Source: Pleurotus djamor (Eukaryota; Basidiomycota; Agaricomycetes; Agaricales; Pleurotaceae). Taken from it: 64,000 nucleotides of DNA. The DNA is taken from contig JAPEVF010000009.1 in the NCBI GenBank assembly GCA_029747585.1, forward strand, positions 62,001-126,000. Direction: 5' to 3'. Position 1 is the first letter of the stretch. Every line of letters starts with the position of its first letter. Below the pieces are notes generated by a model. The model was not told where the DNA came from, ran no database searches, and saw only the letters and a list, made by a program, of their open reading frames with translations. This document shows positions 57,347 through 64,000 of this stretch, in pieces. The position numbers and the translations under genes are program-made.

Positions 57347-57595
57347 GTTACTAAGTAGAGGTGAAATGGATTCGATAGGGAGGATGAGAGAAGGATGATT
57401 GAGAGGTTTAGGAGTATTTGTGAAGTCGTCAATGGTCGTTAGAGGGGTTGATTAGGGACCAAAATGTTGTGCTCCCCGTCATCTAGTGTAGTCGGGACAC
57501 CGTAGGCGCCGAAATCAGAAGTGGTCGCGCCTGGGTCGGGCACACAAGTCTCGCAGGCAAGGTTAGGGCGATACATGACTAGTGACGGGTGTCCA

Positions 57596-59068
57596 CTAGA
57601 GTATTCCGCGCAGATACACGCGATCGTTTATGTCAATCTTTCGAAGCGAGGTCATCGTGCCACAAGTGAATATGGCCTCAACGAGTTCGGCATGACGTGC
57701 GCGGGGTCCACACAGCCGACGGATGCATAACCATTTGAGGTCGGGGAAATGCATCAACCATGCTTGAACTTGCCACCAGAAATCAGCTATAGAGGGATAC
57801 CCACCAACGCCGGCAGGAAACCCGTCAGCGAGGTTGAAGTCAACATCCAATCTGGACAAGGAGACGACGGCGTTGTGGTTGGATGGGGGCGGGACCGATG
57901 AGATCAACCAAGACGCGTCTAGTCTAACTTCCATCGTGGTTGGGACACCTTGAAGCGTCTGGGGAAGACCGTCGACCCAATCGAATAATTCCGACCATTC
58001 AAAGTCATCATAAGGGTAGTAGACGAGCTCAAGATCGGTGAGTTCCACGTTGGCCTTGATGAATTTGTCGCCGAAAAATGCGTATACCAAGGATATTGGG
58101 GCGTGAAGGGATTTCAGCTTCGGGAGGAACCCACGCGATCTGAAGGTACTGGTGGGCCATATACAATATTCGTGGAGGTGTAAGAGGGTTATGGAAGGAT
58201 GCCTTTTGAGGAATTTGAGGAGGTGGCGTAATGTATTCATGGTCAAAGACAGGCCCATTTTCGTGCGGACTTCCCGAAGTGAGGGAAAGGTGAGGCCCCA
58301 TGCCATTGCTTCCCACTCTTGGATATCAAGATTACAGTCTCTGAGGGTAAGGCAAGTGATGCAACTGAGATCAACGTTGCCAAGCGATGTATGTGGTTGG
58401 GAGGTGGAGAGCGATACAAGTCGGGCGACCCCACAACGGATGGTCCAGATCCCTCTTTGGACCAGGTCGGCCTGGCGCGCACCATGGACGAGTCCATTGG
58501 AAGGGACATATTGATACCGAAACGGATGTGGAATAAACCATAATGCCGGGTTTCGTCCAATAACGGTGAGCTTGCAGAACGGTTTATCCACCAAAGCCTT
58601 CATCACATGGAAAAAGAGGTCGCTCCACGTCTGGCGGTGTTGAATGGCTTGGGGGGAGGAAGAGGCGTGAAGAGCCCATTCGGAGTCGAACTTTGAAAAA
58701 TCCAAGGTGACTGATTCAATTGACTGGACTTTCCGAAGTACACTGAGGATGTTGGCGAATTGCCATAGGATTCGTGACTCGTGTGGGTGGAATATACATT
58801 CTAGATGACCAATGTTTTTGATACATGGCGAGGCACTGACGAGCTTCAAGATGGCATTTTCTATGTCGATGTTCGTATGGAACGAAAGGGCCTCCAGAGT
58901 GGTCAAATCTGAAGAAAGTCGGACGTCCCATCTACGGAGGAAGCCAGGCAGGAGATATTGATGGACCTGGCGTGAAAGCAGGCATAAGGTGAGGTGGCCT
59001 TCCACGTCCAGATAGGCGATGATTTGCTCAAGCAATTCGACGCTCAACTCGAAAAATGGGCTCTGCAT
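57596..59068 (-). CDS. F-box-like/LRR-type family protein, copy 4
   Basis: A single frame of 490 aa starts at the ATG at 59068 (MQSPFFELSVELLEQIIAYL). The F-box-like motif continues with VEGHLTLCLLSRQVHQYLLP and GFLRRWDV. The core has NIGHLECIFHPHESRILWQF, SIESVTLDFSKFD, CITCLTLRDCNLDIQEWEAM, HPSITLLHLHEY, a FLPKLKSLHAPISLVYAFFG block and WLMHFPDLKWLCIRR. It shares most with copy 3. The open frame extends upstream to a GTG at 59134 that reads as a good splice donor, so an extra 5' exon remains possible. It is followed by the protease gene on the same strand and preceded by EMC4. Confidence 0.75.
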   Translation of the reverse strand: MQSPFFELSVELLEQIIAYLDVEGHLTLCLLSRQVHQYLLPGFLRRWDVRLSSDLTTLEALSFHTNIDIENAILKLVSASPCIKNIGHLECIFHPHESRILWQFANILSVLRKVQSIESVTLDFSKFDSEWALHASSSPQAIQHRQTWSDLFFHVMKALVDKPFCKLTVIGRNPALWFIPHPFRYQYVPSNGLVHGARQADLVQRGIWTIRCGVARLVSLSTSQPHTSLGNVDLSCITCLTLRDCNLDIQEWEAMAWGLTFPSLREVRTKMGLSLTMNTLRHLLKFLKRHPSITLLHLHEYCIWPTSTFRSRGFLPKLKSLHAPISLVYAFFGDKFIKANVELTDLELVYYPYDDFEWSELFDWVDGLPQTLQGVPTTMEVRLDASWLISSVPPPSNHNAVVSLSRLDVDFNLADGFPAGVGGYPSIADFWWQVQAWLMHFPDLKWLCIRRLCGPRARHAELVEAIFTCGTMTSLRKIDINDRVYLRGIL

Positions 59069-59560
59069 TCGGTATCTGGTTGGACCAACGGTGAGCCATA
59101 CACGAACAAAGGCGGTATTAGAAGAATTGCTCACTGGTATGCACAGTGAAGTCTGGGGAACGATGGGAAGGGTAAACGGTCTAACGCAAGTTCAATGTTT
59201 GAATCCGAACATATTGAGGCTGTGGTAATTGCCTCCGGCGAGAGCCCTGAAAGTGAGAAACCCGTCCTGACATACCCGCAACTAGTAATCTTGATTCTTG
59301 AAACGACCGTAGCATTTGGAGTCTGACATGGGGATAGAAAAAGCAAAAGCAGCTCAGAAGTTGGAAAGAAGAATGTCAAGGGAAATCCGAGGAAGTGATA
59401 TGCACTGTACTGGAGAGTGATGAATCGGGTATCTCAAAGGAAACATTCGCGAATCTGTCCCAAGGACTTCCGACCTTCAAGCCTCATCAGTTGAATCGGA
59501 TTTCCCGTCACCGCCGTCCAGGTCAAGCCTACAAGGCAATACAAGTGGAACGAGATTCTA
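59069..59560. other. intergenic between EMC4 and F-box-like copy 4
   Basis: No gene is recognised. A short palindrome ATTCGCGAAT is present at about 59446-59455. Confidence 0.4.
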
Positions 59561-60280
59561 TTATATGAGAGCAATTTCCGGAGCCTGCGGCGTCATGCGA
59601 TTAGCAATACTTGAAGGAAGGAAATATTTGAGAGACTCACCAAACCGCGTGTCTCAAACGCCAGCCAGTCGCCTGTCCCAGTCGGTAGCAAGCCCATCGA
59701 TCGACACTTCCACAGTCCAACACCGAGCGTTAGCATGTTACAGAACAGATAGACAGCTTTCTGGAGAGGCAGGGATGTCCATGATTTGGCTTCCGCGGGG
59801 GAATTTGATGGCGCAAACGGTGCAAAGGCTAGGCGTAAATAATCTCATTCTCAGCGAAAGTCAACGAGTTCATAGTGCAATGAGACTAACCCTGATTCAT
59901 CCCAGCAAAGTTCTTGAACGGTGTCAACAGCAACATGAAGACAATGCCCATGCTGAATATCTGCACTCCTCCACCAGACATGTACAACATAAACGCCTGC
60001 ATTGGCAGAGATTTTGCTGGTGAAGTTGCCAGGTCCCATGCCCGTTTCTCCTTCAGTTTGTTATACGAATCCGACGAGGCTGAAGCGGTCGCAGATTTCG
60101 CTTTAGACGTTGAGGACGCCTTCGGTGTGGCCGGCGAGGATTTCGAGAATCCAGGTGGGGGAGGCAGAGATTTCCATCTAGCAGTACGAGGAGGTCAGTG
60201 AGATGGTGATAGTGCAGAGGAAAGACGGGGGCTGACTTTGAGTTTGACTCGAGGCCCGAGTATTCGAATGGTCGTAACAT
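59561..60280 (-). CDS. EMC4: EMC4, ER membrane protein complex subunit 4
   Basis: Exons 60280-60237, 60177-59891, 59828-59641 and 59584-59561 total 543 nt, giving 180 aa, close to the human length. It starts MLRPFEYSGLESNSKWKSLP and has a Ser/Ala linker. The family signature follows: KEKRAWDLATSPAKSLPMQA, then FMLYMSGGGVQIFSMGIVFM (membrane helix 1), SWTSLPLQKAVYLFCNMLTL (helix 2), GLWKCRSMGLLPTGTGDWLA and a terminal APEIALI. The last exon is only 24 nt. The ER membrane complex inserts weakly hydrophobic and tail-anchored helices. It is divergent from the kinase gene. Confidence 0.93.
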
Positions 60281-61152
60281 CCAGAAGGCCGGAGAATGGG
60301 GTGAAGCGCCCAACGACGCTCTTGGTGTCCTTCACCCACAATCTCACTCAGACCGTTGGCGTCCGTACACTTACGACCTAGAGCAGACCCCAGCGACGAT
60401 GGAACTCACGCAGAACGCGATTCAAGTTGCTCTTTATCCGTGGCATTCTCGATTGGACTGCTCGTCGTTAATCAAGAAACGTATCACCTCCGGAGTCACA
60501 AAATATACAAAGCTCAACGTCGCGTATATTGGCATGCTCGTGAACCGAAGGCAACTCTGAAGCCACTGTGAAGCCCACATCAGATTTCACTAGCACAGTC
60601 AGGCGGCAACGACGACGGCTAGTTGCTAGCATGACGCGCGTCGCGCGACGCAGTCGTGTCAGAACCCTACATTGGGATGTGTAGCTAAACCAGTCGGATG
60701 TATACTCAATGACACGACCTGCATCCGTGCGTATCACTGCTATGACTTGCTTCCGTCACTGGCGACAAAGCTGACTACTCTGGATCCTATGTATATCTCC
60801 TATGCTATAGGGGTGTTGTTGAGCTTGCGAATTCAATCATCGCGTTTTCCAGCATCTCTACGCGATGATGACACTGGAACACGCTCTGATGCGCTTCTAC
60901 CCGCGTATAAATCTCTAAGATACTGCTGGGGCTGAGATACTAGACGATAGGAGTCGATGATAACGCGGAAGAGTTCAACTGGCGACGTANGNCCAGTCGC
61001 CTTTGAAATGACATTGCCGCGACGATGGGTATAAGGATGNGNTGAGGCCTTCGTCGGTACCTCCTTTCTTCACCTCTTGATCTGCTACCACTTCCACCAC
61101 CCAGCAGCATCTCCGCCATCGACTTCTCGAAGATTCGTCCAATCAACCAACT
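60281..61152. promoter_or_regulatory. 872-bp divergent intergenic region (EMC4 / kinase)
   Basis: No gene is supported. A 14-bp perfect palindrome GCGTCGCGCGACGC at 60638-60651 sits in an ACGCG-rich patch (60634-60653), resembling MCB-type G1/S elements. The TCACCTC-like stretch before 61153 is pyrimidine-rich. Confidence 0.45.
60638..60651. repeat. 14-bp perfect CG-rich palindrome
   Basis: GCGTCGCGCGACGC equals its own reverse complement. It overlaps ACGCGCGTCGCG, which contains ACGCG cores on both strands. Confidence 0.7.
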
Positions 61153-63072
61153 ATGCAAACTGCCATGAACGCCAACTACCCTTTCCCTCAGCAGAAGCTC
61201 CAGCACAGCAAGTCGACAAAGTCTGCGCGTCAGGTATGCATGTTGTGCACGTCAGCATCACCCAGCTCTAATCACTTGCCCACAGACACCTTTGAGAGAC
61301 GCGACGAACCAACGAGCCGTGCAACACCCCTATTCCTCCAAGGGTCCGCGCAAGGCCCCTTCCCCTCTCGACCTTTACGAGATCAAGCACCCCCTTGGCG
61401 CCGGAGCTTTCGGTACCGTCTATCTCGTTGAGGAGCGCGTTCGAGGCACACTCCACGCGCTGAAGACCGTGAAGAAATCCAAGCTATCGTGCCCAGAGAT
61501 GCACGGTATAATACTTGAAGAACAACGCACCATGGTTACCTTCGGTGGCAACAAGTGGCTAGTGGGGCTTGATGCCTCCTTCCATGATTCCCAAAACTAC
61601 TACATGGTGATGGTCAGTGCTTCGAATACCCCTAATAGCCGTCTGGACAAGTGGCTGATGGCGTTCATGTCATGAAATAGCCTTTCCTCCCTGGCGGTGA
61701 TCTCGAAGGCGAGATGAGGAGATGGCCAAGGAGTTGCATCGATCCATCTCGCGTCAAATCCTATATGGCGCAACTGGTAAGCACTCTTAAGGCAATTTTG
61801 TCTGCGATCACTTCACTTATGCTTGACTCCCTAGATTGTCGTCGTGAAATCATTTCACGCAGCTGGTCTTATTCACCGCGACATCAAGCCTGCTAACATT
61901 TTATTCGACAAGGATGGCCGCGTCGTCCTCGCCGACTTCGGCCTTTCTACTCCATACCGCGCTGCGAACGGCTCCTTCATCCACTCCACCAAGACGTGTG
62001 GAACTCCTCAGTATATGGCACCAGAAGTTTACCGCCAACAACCCTATACCACCAACGCCGACTACTGGGCGCTTGGTGTCACTTTTTATGAACTGTGCTT
62101 TGGAACTGTACGTTTCTCGCTCTTAAGCCCGCATCGTTTGTCCGGCTAATTACTTCCTCGTCATGTAGCTGCCTTTCCCTGGACGTAACCCCATTGAAGT
62201 TGGCACCAAAGTCTTGAGTGCGCCTTTGGCTTTCGACGCGCAGTGTCGCGTCGACCCATTGGCTTGCGATCTCTTGCGACGAGTCAGTCTTCCGTTTACT
62301 CATACTCTCTCTTTGAGGTATTGATTGGTCCGCCAGATGCTCGCGAAGGACGCCGATGACAGAATACTGCCTCAGGTCATCGAGCAACACCCTTATTTCA
62401 CAGGAATGTGAGTACCCTCACAAATCATAGCCTTCACCTGAAACTGATTCTGTGTGTCGCAGTGACTGGCAGAAGATCAAGTCAAGACAATTCACCGCGC
62501 CTCGCATCCCTCTCTCGTCTGGCCCTGCTCCATCAAGGGCACCTTTTGCCCCCTTCGTACCGGGAATCCCGTATGCCCGCCAGAATGACCCGGCTCCCTC
62601 TTTCCGCTATGAATCCCCTGGTGTCCGCGCTGCTCTTGGGGAGCTTGCAGAGAAGAGCAAGTACAGACGACGAGTGGCTTCTGACCCCTCGCGCTCTAAA
62701 TCACAGTCGGAACGCCCACCACCTCGCTGCCCATCACAGCCTTCTCTCTGCCAACAGTCGGAAACAACCCGGCCTCACCTTCCTTCTCAACCATCCATAC
62801 GACGTGCTCCATCGAATGCGACGCGATCGACGCGTTACCCATCTGGCCTCTCCAATTCGCATTCCATCTCACCACCAAATACACCATTACCAACCCCACC
62901 AGCTTCCATCCTTCCTCCCAATGTCGAAGTCGCCATGGCTTCGGACGCTGCAGCATCACCCAAATCCTTCCATCAACTGAGGAGCTTCTTTTCCAAGCTC
63001 GTTCGTCCGAAACACCAGAAAGCTCATGCTGTTCCCCCGGTCCCCAAGCTTCCCACTCCCCTCGCTTGTTAA
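61153..63072 (+). CDS. AGC-like serine/threonine protein kinase
   Basis: About seven exons (61153-61233, 61286-61612, 61681-61776, 61835-62107, 62169 and on to 63072). The kinase domain starts [20 protein letters not shown] (Gly loop), then [12 protein letters not shown] (catalytic Lys), [30 protein letters not shown] (catalytic loop), [12 protein letters not shown] (DFG) and [15 protein letters not shown]. The sequence after the domain reads [20 protein letters not shown], an AGC-type tail, followed by about 180 disordered Ser/Pro residues. All catalytic residues are visible. It looks nearest to fungal YANK/AGC kinases, but the subgroup is uncertain. The small first exon ends in SARQ. Confidence 0.85.
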
Positions 63073-64000
63073 GCTGTCTCAGAACTCGCTGCATCGCTTT
63101 ACATTATTCCTATTGCCAGTCGCTTTCTGGCCCACATTCTTTACACCTGCCGCTCATTCTACGTTCGGAGGGACGCCTCCGACAATTCCGCTCGCTCTAC
63201 CGTCGAAGGGATGCCTTCGTCATATCGCTCATTTCGCTTTCGCACCGAGTTTGACTACAACGACCCCAGGGGATCCTTTTGGGACTATCGAGCACATCGG
63301 CAACGGTTTACGCCCCCCACTACATACAGCAACCAGAATATCAGCCGCAACCGACACCACAACCACATCGAACCACTATCTTGACGACACCTTCTTTCCC
63401 CCTCCTCCTTCTCCTCGTCGTCGACGAATCCTTCATTATAATGATACCATAATATCGTTTCTGTTGTTATTATTCCGCGCTAGGATACCGCTATCTATCT
63501 TCTGGTTTCAATACATGTTCTCGTGTCCTTAATGCAATACCCTGTAGTCTCGCGGATTTTGGGGTTTTACGGTGCTCTGGTCATCGATATCTCTTATTAC
63601 CTCCTCGTTCAATATCTGTCTCTCGGTTGTGAGCTCGTAAGTCTATTAAGTATATCACGATACGGTACATCATGAAGTTGGTTATTCAATCAAAACAGCT
63701 CATGAGACAACCTGACACGTCGGAGGAGATCTGCTGCTCATTGGACTCCCTTAGATCGGAGAAAAGGCAAAAGGTTTACGAGGAGCACGGCCCACTGCGC
63801 GTCTGTAGACACATCCTGATCTCCTACGACTAACTCGGTGTGACCTGCAGGTTGCGAAATTGCTTCCCTGGCCTGACAAGGTCAGATTACTCAAGCTGCA
63901 CCGCCACGCTTTACAGCGCGGGAGTGGCGAGAACACCCAAGTTTTCTGGAGGGGACGGTTTTCGAACCAGCGCACTGATGAGCTTAGCCGCTGGGAGTAA
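63073..64000. other. gene-free end of window
   Basis: No supported gene is seen. The kinase 3' region with T-rich sequence is followed by unassigned DNA. Confidence 0.45.

Noticed and set aside
59565..60023. 152-codon plus-strand frame
   Set aside because: It is the antisense shadow of the spliced EMC4 gene, whose exons explain this stretch.
60468..60737. 89-codon minus-strand frame in the EMC4/kinase spacer
   Set aside because: No family resemblance; it overlaps the CG-rich palindrome and looks like chance.
63026..63532. Long plus-strand frame overlapping the kinase end
   Set aside because: Its first part is in another frame of the kinase last exon, and the rest is low-complexity without family signal.
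63910..64000. tRNA-like T-loop motif GGTTCGAAAACC on the minus strand
   Set aside because: A four-base stem only; no acceptor, D or anticodon arm could be folded around it.

Overview
The window is nuclear DNA of a filamentous basidiomycete fungus, most probably an agaricomycete. The evidence is a gene density of about one per 2.5 kb on both strands, many short introns (about 49-70 nt, mostly GT-AG), and a gene set typical of mushroom-forming fungi. That set includes a spliced MUG113/GIY-YIG protein, tandem-cupredoxin surface protein, TolB-propeller amidohydrolase, HET-domain protein, divergent F-box-like family and a DUF5745-like protein. I saw no rRNA, convincing tRNA, CRISPR array or intact transposon.

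Layout. 0-5.4 kb: MUG113-type protein, GPI-type double cupredoxin, PDCD5 and a small membrane protein. 5.8-16.2 kb: an RNA-biology block, with PAN2 (deadenylase, minus) and a full Dicer (plus) head to head, and a PLP2/PDCL3 phosducin-like chaperone gene tail to tail with Dicer. 16.3-28 kb: APC1 (anaphase-promoting complex) and a large membrane-anchored propeller/amidohydrolase. 28-31.3 kb: an AhpD/CMD-like gene and bifunctional THI6 (thiamine synthesis), divergent from start codons only 62 bp apart. 31.7-39.1 kb: two uncharacterised genes and a WD40 protein with a very long disordered region; much of this stretch is speckled with single-base Ns. 39.8-42.5 kb: CDC42 and a DUF5745-like protein. 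42.8-59.1 kb: the accessory-looking part, with four diverged F-box-like paralogues interleaved with a HET-domain protein, a small Cys-rich secreted protein, an intracellular trypsin-like protease, a multi-pass membrane protein and the core splicing gene SF3B4/HSH49. 59.5-63.1 kb: EMC4 and an AGC-like kinase.

Several gene models were confirmed by splicing in frame. Dicer gives 1,464 aa over 8 exons, CDC42 191 aa over 5, SF3B4 361 aa over 5, EMC4 180 aa over 4, PDCD5 108 aa over 4 and MUG113 351 aa over 4. The most unusual things seen are the F-box-like/HET/protease neighbourhood, a related hairpin element just upstream of two of the F-box-like genes, two GC-AG introns, and the head-to-head and tail-to-tail arrangement around Dicer. 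The functional link between the F-box-like, HET and protease genes is inference only.
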